Shown here piece by piece: positions 10,940-22,215 of a stretch of DNA of 64,000 nucleotides. The notes under the pieces are model-generated. The model made no database searches. It saw nothing but the letters and a program-made list of their open reading frames with translations, and was not told the DNA's origin. Within the stretch, counting starts at the first letter, position 1. Each line of letters starts with the position of its first letter. The position numbers and the translations under genes were made by a program. The DNA comes from Pleurotus ostreatus/Saccharomyces cerevisiae fusant (lineage: Eukaryota; Opisthokonta), in NCBI GenBank assembly GCA_024196135.1, contig JAMQCK010000074.1, positions 29,530 through 93,529 on the forward strand, given 5' to 3'.

Positions 10940-12407
10940 GATGAGGACTGTAAAACTGAGGAGACCCGAGGATGGCAGACCTGGTGAGCAGGACGCCTGG
11001 CTTTTATACGTTTCTAGCGCGAGAGCTCGGAGGACAAGAAGTGTGCACGCAGCACATGCGATACACTGTGCGATGATGCATCTCCACGGTGAACAGCGCA
11101 GGTCTCCCTACGCGAGGCTGCTGCTCGAGGGCCGTCTATTGACCTGCGTCCTACCGGACTTGCTACCATGTGAACGAGGCTGATAGAAGGTTTGTTACGC
11201 CGATAGCGAAGCCAATGAGAACGCCCGAGTTTGTGTCGAAGTATCACAAGGGCCTGACGATATGGGCTCCGCCACCGGTGCGCAGCACCGAAAAGACGCA
11301 GGCGAGTATGCGTCGGCTCCCGGCAGGCATCCGTGTACGAAAGATGAGCTTCAAGTTGGTCTTGGCATGCCCACGGTTCCGGCGCGGTTGTGTTCTCATG
11401 TGACCGTGGCAGTTCGAGGTCAGAGTGGGCGGCTGAGCGGAAAAGGGAAAGTTATGATAAAAGTTGGCATGAAAGCAATCTACCCGCGCAGATACGCCGT
11501 CTCCAGTCAGCCTATTGATGAGTGAACAGGTAGAAAGACGTGAGCAGCCTCCTGCCATAGTGAAGTTCGAGCATTCCGTCGCTTACATGGTGCGAGCCAT
11601 CGGGGAGCATCCACACTGCCCGCAGACGGGTCGTCAGCAACTTGTCGCGTCATGACCTATCCGAATGAACAACGGCGCATGCGAGAACCCCGGTCGCGTA
11701 CAGGCGACGATGCGCAAAGACGCACCTCATCCAATGGCCGTGCCTGCATTTCCGACCGACGCGTGATGAGAACTTGAAGAAGTACACGCTGTGGGCCATG
11801 TACATGCCTGCCATGCAGGCAACGAGGGTCAAGCTCCTCCCTATCAGGCTCAACAACTGCCTTGGGATGAGCAACTTCTGCTGAAGACGGTGAACATCTC
11901 GGCGAATATCTCTGGCAGTGGGAGGCTTTGCGCATAGGTCCGGGCAAGTCACGAGACAATGTTCAAGTGTCTAAGCGCGGCTTGTCCACGAACGAGCAAA
12001 CAAGAATAAACACGTCCTATGACCTGCTCTCATCGGAGATTTCGACTGTCGACAGCTGTCAGAAATTCCATGCGTCTACATTGTGCACGGGTCCTCCTGT
12101 AGCTCCGCCCCTCGGTGCTTCCCCATCTTTCCGACGCTATGAGTCAGTGGAAGGCGGGAATTGCAGCGCGGCCGGGACAAGGAAAGCACTTGGAGCTCTC
12201 TCCGATCCTCGTCGACAACGCATGCGTCTTGCATCGTGCTACTCTACGTATCAGCCTTTTTCCGGCCCGACTTCGCAAGTAGCTGCGGGGTCGACAATGA
12301 GAGCACTGGTACCCAGATTAAGCTTGCGATAGCCACCCAGAGGACGACAGCACCAGAACCTGTCAAAGTAGCGGGCTCGACCTCCTGAGATTACCTACAG
12401 CCGCTGT

Positions 12408-12412
12408 CCCCT
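12408..12412 (-). promoter_or_regulatory. STRE-like element upstream of HSP12 gene
   Basis: CCCCT (complement AGGGG) about 250 bp upstream of the HSP12 ATG. In yeasts this is the stress response element bound by Msn2/4-type factors and is typical of HSP12 promoters. A five-base match can occur by chance; function here is inferred. Confidence 0.3.
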
Positions 12413-12526
12413 GGTCTTCTCCGCCCCCGTTCCCCGCGTGCGTTTGCACCCCGCGCGTCATTTCCTGCCCGACGTCACCAGCGCGGTCATTGCAGCGAGC
12501 GATCGCGGTGAGGATCTTTGAGACTG

Positions 12527-12533
12527 CATAAAA
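12527..12533 (+). promoter_or_regulatory. TATA-like box of HSP12 gene
   Basis: gcataaaag about 130 bp upstream of the ATG, followed by a long C/T-rich tract (ctcttcctttccccac) usual around fungal transcription starts. Position and context suggest a core promoter; not proven. Confidence 0.35.
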
Positions 12534-12662
12534 GCCTGGCCCAGTGCGTCGTCAACTCACTCTTCCTTTCCCCACTTTACTCACACAACCAACTCATGTA
12601 CGCTCGTCGTTACCCGCTATTCTCTAGCGTCATACTCATGTCCTGCCCAGCTCATCTTCACC

Positions 12663-13069
12663 ATGTCCCAAGCCGGTCGCCAGGATTTCACCGACAAGGC
12701 CGCGTCGGCCATGAAGGTACGTCGTACTCACTACCTTACTTTCCGCCATCCGCTCACATCCCGTCCAGCCCGATAGCCAGAAGACCGCCACCGAGCAGGT
12801 CTCCGACTACGCCAAGGTGCGATAGCTCTCACCCACCCCTCCCGTGCGTTTGACGCCAACAGATGGAAATTAGGGCACGGCCGACTCGCTCGCATCGACG
12901 GTGCAGCCCAACAGTGAGAAGTCCGGAACGCAGCGCGCGGGCGATAGTCTGAGCGGCAACTCGAATGAGAACCAGGTGAACTACTTGCATGCTCGTGTCT
13001 AAGGCGACGCTGACCTCCCGACAGGACTCTCTTCTCAACAAGGCCAAGAACGCCATGGGCATGAACTAA
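12663..13069 (+). CDS. HSP12: HSP12/HSP9-type small stress protein
   Basis: Small hydrophilic stress protein of about 82 residues in four exons. Seen: exon 1 MSQAGRQDFTDKAASAMK; exon 2 PDSQKTATEQVSDYAK; exon 3 begins GTADSLASTVQPNSEKSG; last exon DSLLNKAKNAMGMN with TAA at 13067-13069. Start MS-x-GRQDFTDKA and the SxKTxxEQ-x3-D segment are the hallmarks of the HSP9/HSP12 family, intrinsically disordered proteins that fold into amphipathic helices on membranes and protect them in stress and stationary phase. All exons are too short to show up as long ORFs; the join rests on clean GT..AG borders (gtacgtcg, gtgcgata, gtgaacta donors). Promoter context (STRE-like CCCCT, TATA-like box) fits stress control. 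Confidence 0.93.
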
Positions 13070-13203
13070 GTTGGATTATAGCCCGTTGTACGATATTGTA
13101 GCAGTGTATTTGTAGCTTCGTGAAGGCAATCATCTGAACTCTTCATCTGACCATCTGTGTGGCTGCATATATCTCATCGTCAAAAGCTAGTGATACATTA
13201 TGG

Positions 13204-15028
13204 CTATGACCTTGCGACAGGCAAAGCGCGGTCCACGGCGTTGACGGCGTCCAGGAGCTCCCGCATATGGGGCCATGTCGTTGCGAGTATGTCCTCCTTC
13301 TGCGCCTGTATGGTTCCCTTGATATCCTGCTGGAATTCCTGGATATGGGGCAACAGCATGCGACGTATCGCCTGCGTTATGGGCTCCTGCAAAGCCGCAA
13401 GCGCGCCGTCGTAAGTGGTAATGAGCTCGGGTTGCGGTGAAGGTGTTCGCTGTGGTGAGGGGATGTTGTGTCGCGCCATATGCTGCTCGTATTTGGCGCT
13501 GAGGGAAGCAAGGCGTTCCTTGTTTGCTGCCTGCTGCTTCTCATAGGCAGCTAGCTTCTCGTTGAGCTGGGGTACACGTCAGATTGAGCGCGAAGTAGAG
13601 GATATGTTGCTACTCACAGAAGCGGTCTGTTTGCGTGATTCCTCGACCTCGCTTTGCAAGGCCGCAACCTCCGTTTGTTGGACGTCCAGAAGTTGTTTGA
13701 CCTGCGCAATGTAGCCGCCAATCTGCTGGACGTCGTTGTCCATACTGTCGAGCTCTTGATGCAGCAAAGCATGCCGCTGCCCGAAGGTCAGACCCTCGTC
13801 TTTGTAGGACGCGTCCTCCGCTAGGCCGTCGGTAGACATCCTCAGTTGCTCCTCGAAGACTTCGAGGACCCTATTCGACTGCTCGTCGATCGTCTGCTCG
13901 ACATGACCCTTGATCTCGTCGATGCGCTGTTGCAGAAGGGTGCGCAGGTCCTCGAGCCGCGACTCGATGTGCGCGGCTTTCTCGCGTAGCAGGTCGAGCT
14001 GGCGCATCTTCTCGTCCTCCGCAGCCTGTGCCTGCTCGTCCAACCGCGCGCGCTTGCGCGGACGGTTGGAGGGGTCGACGTCCATAGCCGCCTCTCCCTC
14101 CCCGTCCTCCCCCTCTCCCGCGACCTTCTTCTGGTGCGCCTGCACGGCCTTTAGCCGCTCGTGCATCGCTGTCGTCGTCGCATGAAGTTCCACAATGTAG
14201 CCGTGTATCGCCTCGTATGTCTTCTCCGCGTCAACAGACGGCGGCGCCGCCTCCGGCCACCCCGCGCCCGGTATGCGCGCGACCATTGCGCGCTGCTCCG
14301 CGTCGAGCTGCTGCAGCCTCTGGTCCAGCTTCTTCAGCTGCGCGACGCGCTTCTCCGTGAGGTGCTCCCCCGCGAGGGTCTTCAACTCGCGCCGCGCATC
14401 CTTGATCTTCTGCAGCTCTTTGTACTTGTCGAGGACGGCCGTTATGGCTCTAGGGCGCGCGTTAGACCGGTCATGGAGAGGCTAGTGTAGAGGACGCACT
14501 TGACTCGGGCGCCCCACGCTTCTCGTTCTGCCAATTCGGTTGCGGGGTCCGAGAATAGGGACGTGGGCAGCTGCGGGGGTGCGGGGGCCGACGTCGACGT
14601 TGACGCCTGCATGGCGTGATGCGCGCTAGTCCCGGGTGCGTCGACGTCCATAGAGTCGGATTGACGGTCTTGAGAGGGGTAGAGGGAAGCAGGATGGGAG
14701 GAGTCGTCGGAAAGGGTGCGCCGCCGTGATGGTGGTGGCTGCGTATATGAAGGGCGGGGACCATCTCGATCTGGCAACCTCAAGGCGTTGATGGTCCTTT
14801 CATCTCGACCTTCGACGTCCCTGGGCGTTTGCAGGTTTATGTCCCGCCTCTCACGACCCATTTCTTCCTGCCTCAACTCCCTGTCCTCCTCGAGCCAGTC
14901 GCGAGGTATCCTTGCTGTGCGGGCCCTATCCCACTCCGGGTCCTCGGGGTGCACCCAGGCGCAGGGTTGCTTCCTCTTCCAGTCCCCCAAGCATCGTCTG
15001 CCTTCGCGAGATAGTAGCGGTTGACCAT
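13204..15028 (-). CDS. coiled-coil protein, function unknown
   Basis: Long hydrophilic protein (about 550 residues). The N-terminal part reads KRKQPCAWVHPEDPEWDRAR, then Ser/Pro-rich sequence and MDVDAPG; the middle from about 14440 down to 13620 is heptad-rich (KRVAQLKKLDQRLQQLDAEQ, DLLREKAAHIESRLEDLRTL, VKQLLDVQQTEVAALQSEVE) and predicts extended coiled coil; a basic patch NRPRKRARL near 14050 looks like a nuclear localisation signal. The last exon ends with HMRELLDAVNAVDRALPVAR and TAG at 13204. The start is uncertain: MVNRYYLAK from an ATG at 15028 lies immediately before the GDWKRKQP segment but in another frame, with no clear intron between. I do not recognise an orthologue; a nuclear structural or chromatin-related role is a guess. 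Confidence 0.72.
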
Positions 15029-15544
15029 CGTCCCGGAAATACTGTGACTTTCGATCAGTCTCGCGATGGGGGTGTGGCTATGACAGCCTGCAGTCACAAC
15101 ACTTGCCCGACACCGTATAAGCTCCCTGATACCGAGGGGTAGAGGCATGACTATGGGAGGATGGGATGCACGGGGGAAGGGGAATGATGTTCCTTATCTG
15201 ACTCAGAATTTCTTGAGCTTGCCAAAGCGGCAGCAGAAATATATATTGCAACGCCACTACACGAGAAGCCCAAGCGGCCTTCTACCTAAGCACATCCGCA
15301 GGGGGGTCCTACCAGGAAGTACGGCCAATGTGTTTGAAGACGAGCACCGATAGCATGGGACGAATAATATCGGGGAGCTGGAGGAAGGCAGCCTCTTCAG
15401 GCACGAAGGCGTTCATTGCAGGCGGAGATATCCGGCGCTCGGACCGGCCATGTGGCGTCTTCCGGTCCCGATCACCTCAAGCGCTCTGACGCGCCTTGTG
15501 CCACGACCACCTGTGCGCGGCTGCAGGCTCGGTCGTCGTCTATC
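15029..15544. promoter_or_regulatory. divergent intergenic region, coiled-coil gene / CHMP7
   Basis: About 500 bp between divergent genes. An upstream in-frame ATG at 15416 would lengthen CHMP7 by 43 unconserved residues; I treat it as 5' UTR. A tatatatt run lies at 15239-15247. Confidence 0.4.
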
Positions 15545-17353
15545 ATGTCCGCCTTCGCCACGCCGGCCAAGTCTCGTGTCAACACCCTCGCACAAGGCTA
15601 TGATTCTACTCCACGACGCTCGAATTCGGGTCTATTACGCACGACCGCGCCCGGGACACCACAGCGCATGAATCCCAATGCGACAGCGCAGTTGCCTCCG
15701 TCTATTGAGAACTTAGGGCCTGTTACGATCTCGAGGCTGCAAGGATTGTACTCGGACTTCACGCAGAAGAAGCACACGAACCTGGCGTCGTATAATGCGA
15801 ACGTGGAGTGGTGGAGGAAAGCGCTCGAGACGCATGTCTCGAGCGGGAGCGCATCTGGGAGCACCGAAGCGCTCGCGCCCACCTCAGCCACATCTGGCAG
15901 CAAATTTGTGCTACAGGCGAACAGGCAACTCATTGACGCCATGCGCGTCGAGGGCGTCGGCAAGCCTGCAGCGCTTGGCGAAGTTATCGTGAGTCCTACA
16001 TCCTACACAATACTCCACTTTAACCAAGCTCCGCCCAGCGCAGACCAACCTAGTCACCAACCGGACATTGATACCACTGTCGACCTTTCTCACCTCCACG
16101 CAATCCATCTACCCTAGTTCCTCCTGGATACCCTCCCCTACTACCGTCGCCACATATGTCGTCGGCAAGCCCCTCTGGTGGGCTATGGAGCAGCTCGGCA
16201 TCGTTGGCGAAGACTCCCTTGTACACTCCGTCACCTCTCGGCTCTCCGGCTCGGCAACACAAAGCTGGTATGGTGACTACGTCTTCCTAAGCCTGCTTGA
16301 GAAAGCAGCGGCGGCGATCCTGGAAGAGGAAAAGGCGGATGGGGCTAGCGATGGACTGTACAGTGTGCTTGGTTTCAGGCGGAGGTTTGGCGAGGTAGTG
16401 GCAGGGGAAGGGCAGCTCATTGGCGAGAGGGATGCGGAGATTCTATTGAAGTTCATGCAGAGGGATAAGGGAGTACTGGTTGCGGACGTGAAGCAGGACG
16501 TGAGTATCATTTGTGGAACCACCTCCAGCCGGCATGCTGACATGTTGCTTTCAGGTGGTGAAGTTCACGGATCCGTCGACCTCACCAGCCGAGCGCGCCA
16601 TTACAGCTGTTGACAAGGGTGTAATTGAGCTGCGCACAGCCATTGAGTCGTTGAACTCGCAGATTTCTGCACTGCAGACGCGGATGGATGAGTGAGTGTC
16701 TGGCTATTCTTCTAATTGTGTGCTGACATGGCGCTAGGTGCACCTCCAAAGCGAAGGACGCATTACGCAAGGGCCAGAAGACAGTCGCGACAACGTACTT
16801 GCGCACGAAGAAGCACCTCGAAGAGGTGCTGAACCGACGACTGGGTAGTCTAACGACCTTGGAAGGCACCCTCATCAGCGTCGAAAGCGCGCGAGGTGAT
16901 GTCGAGGTATGCATCCTCCCTTTCAGTGGCCACCGATACCGACTCACACCCTCCCTCCAGATCATGAAATCCTACAGCCTCGGCACTGCGACCCTCCGCT
17001 CCATCCTCTCCCACCCTTCCCTTCAGCGCGAGGAGGTCGAGAAGACGATGGACGCGCTCGCGGAGGCGAACATGGACGCACGCGAGATTAGCGAGACCGT
17101 CAACGTCAACGTTGACACAGCAGTCGGCGCGGATGCGGTCGACGAGGATCTGGTGGAGGACGAGTTGGCGGCGTTGATAAGGGAGTCGGAGGCGGAGAGC
17201 AAGGCCAAGGAGGAGGCGGCAAAGAAGGAGAAGGAGGAAGAGAAGGAGAAGGCGCAGGCAGAGGAGACGAGGCAGCAGCTGGAGAAGGCGGGTTCTGTAC
17301 CAGAGGGCATCCAGCAGCCAGAGCCGGAGAAGGAGAGGGTCGCGGAACTCTGA
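15545..17353 (+). CDS. CHMP7: CHMP7-like ESCRT-III protein (Snf7 family)
   Basis: ESCRT-III-related protein; known CHMP7 bridges ESCRT to the inner nuclear membrane for nuclear envelope sealing and acts in endosomal sorting. The N-terminal ~270 residues (SIENLGPVTISRLQGLYSDF, LASYNANVEWWRKALETHV, WWAMEQLGIVGEDSLVHSV) form the degenerate tandem winged-helix part. The C-terminal half is a Snf7 domain: FTDPSTSPAERAITAVDKGV, IESLNSQISALQTRMDE, KAKDALRKGQKTVATTYLRT (the typical basic helix 2), MKSYSLGTATLRSILSHP, and the acidic tail DEDLVEDELAALIRESEAES with a MIM-like character. The end is a Lys/Glu-rich helix. Seven or so exons; junctions agree with GT..AG. Start MSAFATPAKSR at 15545, stop 17351-17353. 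Confidence 0.9.
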
Positions 17354-17768
17354 TAGATGGACGGTGGCCATAAACGTTGGTACGCTCGGGATTCGGACAC
17401 ATTGACTCCATGTTGCCTATCATGCTCATCTTCTCACTTGTACACTACTCAATGCTGCATATGATGTCTCTGTAGTTCTGCTTGTGTGCTGGCGATTGCC
17501 TTCCTCCTGTGCGTCGTCGATGCCTAAGCTCGAGTCTTTTGAGTAGCGGTGGCGCGAGATCGCGCCAGCCCGAGCCGGCCCGTTCGGCCGATCGTGATCG
17601 GGCTCACCAATCCCCACTACCTGCGCTCTTGTACTCCATCCACCTCCATCTCGCGTTCGACTACTTCCTCTTCCTCTCCATAGGCAGATCTCGCTACCTA
17701 TCATACCTCCTGCTTGACCCCCTCATCTCCATCCCCCACTCCTGCCACCCGAGCCCCACTCACGAACG
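17354..17768. other. intergenic region, CHMP7 3' / glutaredoxin promoter
   Basis: About 415 bp between same-strand genes; C/T-rich run-up (ctccatcccccactcc) directly ahead of the glutaredoxin ATG. No coding signal. Confidence 0.4.
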
Positions 17769-18761
17769 ATGGCCACCTCCCCCAACTTCCATGTCATCGA
17801 ATCGCCCACGCAGTTCCAGGAAATCATGTCCGCGGACCTGAACCGCGTCTCCCTGATCAACTTCTGGGCGCCATGGGCCGAGCCATGCAAGCAGATGAAC
17901 GAGGTCGTGCGCGAGCTCGCGAAGAAGTACCCGCAGACGCAGTTTTTGGAGGTATGTGGTTCAGCAGAATGTGTGGAGGAGTAAAGCGTGCTGATGGGCC
18001 TGTGGCATAGGTCGAGGCAGAGCAGCAGGCGGATATCGCAGAGTCCTTCGATGTGGAGGCGGTCCCGACGTTTGTTATCCTGAGGGTATGTGTTGTCTCC
18101 TGCGGATCTTCCCCCCCACCTCATATGCCGATCTATCAATTTCCACTCGCCCCGACTGCCTTACAAGTATAGTGGCTGACTTAGTTTCCCAGGGACATAC
18201 CCTACTGGACCGCATAAGCGGCGCGGACGCGCCTAAGCTTGCTGCGTCGGTCGCAAAGCACACGTCAGGTCCCTCTGTTGCACCTCAGTCGCAGACATCA
18301 CAGGTCTGTATATCTGCTCCCCCTGCCCTTGCGAATTCATGCTCATAACCTTGCAGGCACCAGCAAAGGCATCTGCCGATGTACCCATGGATGAGTCGCC
18401 GGAGGCGCTGAAGGAGAGGATGCGTGCTCTGATGAACCAGGTGCGTTTGTAGCTACTGGCCGCTGGAAGAAGTACTGATAGACGTGTTCCTCAGGCCAAG
18501 GTCGTCCTCTTCATGAAGGGCTCCCCCGACGCACCACGCTGCGGCTTCTCGCGCAAGATCGTCAACTTGCTGAACGAGCAGGGCGTTCAGTTCGCGTCCT
18601 TCGACATCCTGCAGGATGAGGCCGTCCGGCAGGGTCTCAAGGAGCTCAACGACTGGCCCACATTCCCGCAGCTCATCGTGAACGGCGAGTTTGTCGGCGG
18701 TCTCGACATCGTGAAGGAGATGGTTGACAACGGGGAGTTCAAGGAGATTGTGGCACAGTAG
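17769..18761 (+). CDS. GRX4: cytosolic monothiol glutaredoxin, Grx3/Grx4 type
   Basis: Multidomain monothiol glutaredoxin that carries a glutathione-ligated [2Fe-2S] cluster and signals iron status to transcription regulators. Seen in order: a thioredoxin-like domain with [20 protein letters not shown], where the second active-site cysteine is replaced (WAPWAEPC instead of WCGPC), then [13 protein letters not shown] with the cis-Pro; a Pro/Ala/Ser linker of about 40 residues; and one glutaredoxin domain with [20 protein letters not shown], containing the monothiol CGFS motif, then [20 protein letters not shown] with the TFPQ cis-Pro and GSH-binding GG-D. One Trx plus one Grx domain is the fungal Grx3/4 layout. 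At least five exons, with introns at the linker borders. Stop TAG 18759-18761. Nearest alternative, a mitochondrial Grx5, is excluded by the Trx domain. Confidence 0.95.
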
Positions 18762-19484
18762 TCAATGGAATCGTGTATCTTTCGTGTTTTGTATATTAGA
18801 CTGTGTATTCGAGGGCCGGAGTTCGTGTAGAGCACAAGTTAGCGGAGATGAACGTACGCTCGACACAATCTACATCCAGCGCCCTGCTGGCGCCAACATC
18901 ACACAAAAGTCACTGGCACACGCAACTCTATTAGCCGAATTTGTGGCACTCATAAAAGCTCGTGAAAGGGGAAAAAAGTAAGAAAAGGCGACTTCCAACC
19001 CAATAGCGGACGGACCGAGATAGAACAGGATGCAGATTAAGGATGAGTACTAGAAGGGTATAGTAGAGCGTTAGCATGCGGCGCGGCGAAAGTTCTGAGC
19101 GCCCCAGCGGAACCGTAGGAGAGGCGTATGACACCGGGGGAAGAGGCGTATGGCGACACCGATGGGAGAGCGTATGGCGACACGGTAGGAAAGGCGTAAG
19201 CGACACGGGGGAGATGCGTAAAGCGACACCGGAAAATGCGTATGGCGACACTGGGACACTGTAGGCAGGTGTAATGCGACACCAGAGGTACGTCTTGGGG
19301 GACCGGGACACGTCGTGGTACAGGAGGGCATAGGGGGTAAGGGGGGATTGTGGGGGAAGGGGACAGCGACCAGGTCGCAGACGCGGGCTGGCGGTATGCG
19401 TACAGGGGGATATTATGACTTCGTGAGGCTCGCGGGGCACGAGCGGCGGCGTGAGGCAGGGGATCGTCGTAAGGCGCTCGTCGC
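18762..19484. other. convergent intergenic region with minisatellite
   Basis: 3' flanks of the glutaredoxin and casein kinase genes. Holds the minisatellite listed at 19124-19285. Long minus-strand ORFs here (up to 194 codons) are by-products of the stop-poor repeat and have no domain. Confidence 0.55.
19124..19285. repeat. degenerate minisatellite, 22-24-nt unit, about 7 copies
   Basis: Units start with gcgta at 19124, 19146, 19170, 19194, 19216 and 19238, then a diverged gtaatgcgacacc copy at 19271. Consensus gcgtatggcgacaccg followed by a gggaga-like end. Spacing varies 22-24 nt, then 33. Copies differ by 2-5 bases, so the array is old. It lies within 200-360 bp behind the casein kinase stop codon. 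Confidence 0.85.
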
Positions 19485-21355
19485 TCAACCGCATCGGCAC
19501 GTCAGAATCCGCCACAGGCTGTTCTTCGGCGCGGGCTCGTCGAGGTCCTGCCCATTGTAAGCATTGTCACGCGACACGCCGACGTCGCCCGCGTGGGCTC
19601 TCACATTGCTCACCGCAGGCGGCGCGGTGCCCGCGGCGGGGACCATGGGCGATATTCGCCCGTATGGCTGCTGCGCCTGCGGCTGCCCGTACCCGCCGTC
19701 GTCGCCGTATTCGTAGCCACCGGCGCCGGCGCCAGCGTATGGGTGCTGCGAGCTGCCCCGCGGCGTACCACCGATGGGGACGTTGACTTGGGCGGCGGCT
19801 GAGTGCGGCGTCATCTGTCCCGATACGCCGCCGCCTGGAGTGAGAGCGGCTGGAACCTTGCGCTGCTTCGAGCCATGCCTGACGAGAGCAGGTGACGGTG
19901 GTACAGGTCCACCTTGTTGCGATATGCGTCGGCGGTCCTGCCGTGCTTCCCTGGCAGCTGCCTCCAGGCGAGCATTCTGCCCAGCATCGGTCGATCCCTT
20001 GTTCTGAAGCAGTATAAGCATCCACACCGAGCATGATGATCATGGCACTTACTGCTGATGCTTCCCAGCCCTTGCCGCCTGAAGGACGATAGTTTAGAGG
20101 AGTGTTTATAGAGACAGACGAGCATCGTACCGTTTAGCAAGTTCCAGTCAAATACACCATCATCCTGGTCCCCATTGCTCTTGAGAACCTTGGAGAACAA
20201 CTCCCGTAGGAAATCGTAGTCAGGGGTCTCCTCAAAGCCCAATTTCCGAACGTAGTTGAGGTAGATCCCAAACTCCTCCGGGAAGCCCTCGCACAACTCC
20301 TTGATTGGAGTGGTCTGCTTCTTCTCGCCAATCTTCTCATACTTCTGCTTGTTCGTGGCGGCCTTGAGACCTTGCCAAGGAAGGCTGCCTCGTAAGAAGT
20401 ACATGAAGACGTGACCCAGGGCCTCCAAATCATCCCGACGGGATTGTTCTGCGCGCCATCAGCGGAAGCCAAGTCTATGAAGTCATGTTCACGCACCTCT
20501 CCCCAAGTGCGTGTTGATGCTCATGTAACGCGCAGTACCGCTCAAGCTCTTGCGCTCCCGGTATGGTATATGCTGCTTCGTCTTCGGATCGCGGTATTGC
20601 TTGGCCATACCGAAGTCAACGACATGAATGACTGGACGCGAATGAGTAGGCGAACAAGGGAAGCGCTTCATGGCTCACTGTTCGCTGTCTTCGTGCCAGG
20701 GCGACCGATGAGGAAGTTATCAGGCTTGATATCACGGTAGATGAGGTTCTTCTCATGTATGGTCTGCACGCGGGTGATCTGGGAGGAGTGTGGGTTCGCA
20801 TGTCTTTGTCTGTGTCACATATGCGACGCACCATCTGCCGTGCTGCCATGCACACCGTCTTGACGCTGAACTTGCGCCCGCACATATCGAAGAGGTCCTC
20901 CAAACTCGGACCCAGCAGGTCGATGACAAGGATGTTGTGCAGGCCCTCCTGTCCGAAGTGATGGATGGTCGGGATACCGACTGTGCGCCAGTTAGTCTAG
21001 ATGAGCTGGTGCTAGGTTCGGTTGACGCACCTGAGCCGGCAAGGATGCGGTAGGACCGGCATTCGTCGCGTAGCTGGGGTGCCTCCGCTTTCCTGGGTTC
21101 CTGTGGGGTGCGCGCCTGTCAGAGAATGCTTGACGCCTCGGTTGCCCACACGCACAAACTTGATGGCAACGGTCTGCGAGTTCAGAAGATTCGTTCCTAA
21201 CGTCGTCTCTCAGCTGCTAGTCATCGTGAGATGTCGAGCGACGCACCCTCGAAGATGACGCCAAATGAACCCTCGCCGATTTTCTTGCCGACGCGGTAGT
21301 GGACGCCGACGACATTGGCGGTAGAGGAGGAGGATGAGTGGGAGTAGGAGGTCAT
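19485..21355 (-). CDS. YCK1: casein kinase I, membrane-anchored (Yck/CK1-gamma type)
   Basis: Ser/Thr protein kinase of the CK1 family. Seen: N-terminus [20 protein letters not shown], then [17 protein letters not shown] (glycine-rich loop) and [10 protein letters not shown] (catalytic Lys region), [20 protein letters not shown] catalytic loop in the exon around 20740, [20 protein letters not shown] (DFG region), [18 protein letters not shown] (the CK1 signature replacing APE), then [20 protein letters not shown] and [20 protein letters not shown]. The C-terminal tail of about 180 residues is Gln/Pro/Gly/Tyr-rich and ends [10 protein letters not shown], i.e. two cysteines close to the terminus. 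Yeast Yck1/2 and animal CK1-gamma are palmitoylated on such terminal cysteines and sit at the plasma membrane; the same is inferred here. Many short introns. Start at 21355. Confidence 0.93.
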
Positions 21356-22215
21356 AGCCGGGCACCCGCGCGGCACGGAGCCAGCAGTTTGAGCGTAAAA
21401 GGAGGGAGGTGGGGGCCGGCTACGACGACGACGAGCGCAGGTGGATCGAGACTCTGAACTATCGCACGCCTCGTCGGCCGGCCGGTGTGAACAAGCTGTT
21501 GATTTGGAAATTCGTTTCTCGGTAATTCCCGTGTGACGGCAAGTTCGACTTCATTGTTTGCACTAGCGTGGCGGAAGAAACCCTAGGATTCTGACCAAAC
21601 CGCATTGTGACCGGTATGTGACTGGTCACATACCGGTATCATACCTCGAGCTTGGGGACCCTCACCCTGAGGTGGTCTTGTACTTATATGTGGCGTTGTA
21701 ATCTGACGTCTACTGAGCCTCGGCGGCAGTCGACATTGCAGTCAGGGTGTGAGCCACAAAACAACAATGTAGCCATCCAGCGCAGTCAGTGGGCCAATCG
21801 GTACTCGTCCGTACAGTACTGAAAAATCTCAAAGCAGCTCCGCTGCAAGCCCTGCGAGAGCGCCGGAAGCTCGGCAGCGCAAGCCCGAAAAAGCCAATTG
21901 CATGTCATTTTGTATGTCAAGTATCTCTAGCGCGCCAGAAGTGCATACACACCGCATAAAGGTGCTCTCTGGGATTGGATTGAAGGCAGGCAATGTCGCG
22001 CCGTGCAGGAGGGAGTGGCCTCGGCTAGCGCACGTGAGCGTAACGACGCCACATGTGACATTTGTGTATGTAACGGGTCACAAACCGGTCAGAAACCTAC
22101 CCCCCAGACCCTCGCCAGGTAAGCAACCGGTCCCAAAGGTCCCGAGAGGTTTCTTCCGCTACGCTAGTTTGCACCCCCGTGAGTCATCGCAAGGTGCTGT
22201 AATGTACACTGCTTT
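21356..22215. other. intergenic region with palindrome, casein kinase / FMO gene
   Basis: About 860 bp: promoter of the casein kinase gene and 3' flank of the FMO gene. Contains the palindrome at 21610-21637 and looser related motifs (gtgacatttgtgtatgtaac, ggtcacaaaccggtc) near 22055-22095. No coding signal. Confidence 0.5.
21610..21637. repeat. perfect inverted repeat, 13-bp arms, 2-bp spacer
   Basis: Left arm accggtatgtgac at 21610-21622, spacer tg, right arm gtcacataccggt at 21625-21637; the arms are exact reverse complements. About 270 bp upstream of the casein kinase start codon. Could be a binding site for a dimeric factor, a cruciform, or the remnant of a miniature inverted-repeat element. 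Confidence 0.9.

Larger units (their letters stand above)
10940..12662. other. 1.7-kb intergenic region upstream of dioxygenase and HSP12 genes
   Basis: Both flanking genes point away from it, so it contains two promoters. ORFs present are under 135 codons, overlap on several frames and show no domain or consistent codon bias. One minus-strand ORF (11650-11952) includes a short hydrophobic run, not enough to call a gene. Confidence 0.5.

Noticed and set aside
11650..11952. 100-codon minus ORF with hydrophobic run
   Set aside because: No domain, overlaps an equal-length ORF in another frame; insufficient evidence.
15416..15545. upstream start for CHMP7
   Set aside because: The extra 43 residues look like translated 5' UTR; MSAFATPAKSR gives a start typical of the family.
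18931..19515. 194-codon minus ORF rich in Cys-Arg-His
   Set aside because: Entirely explained by the stop-poor minisatellite; overlaps CK1 exon end in another frame.
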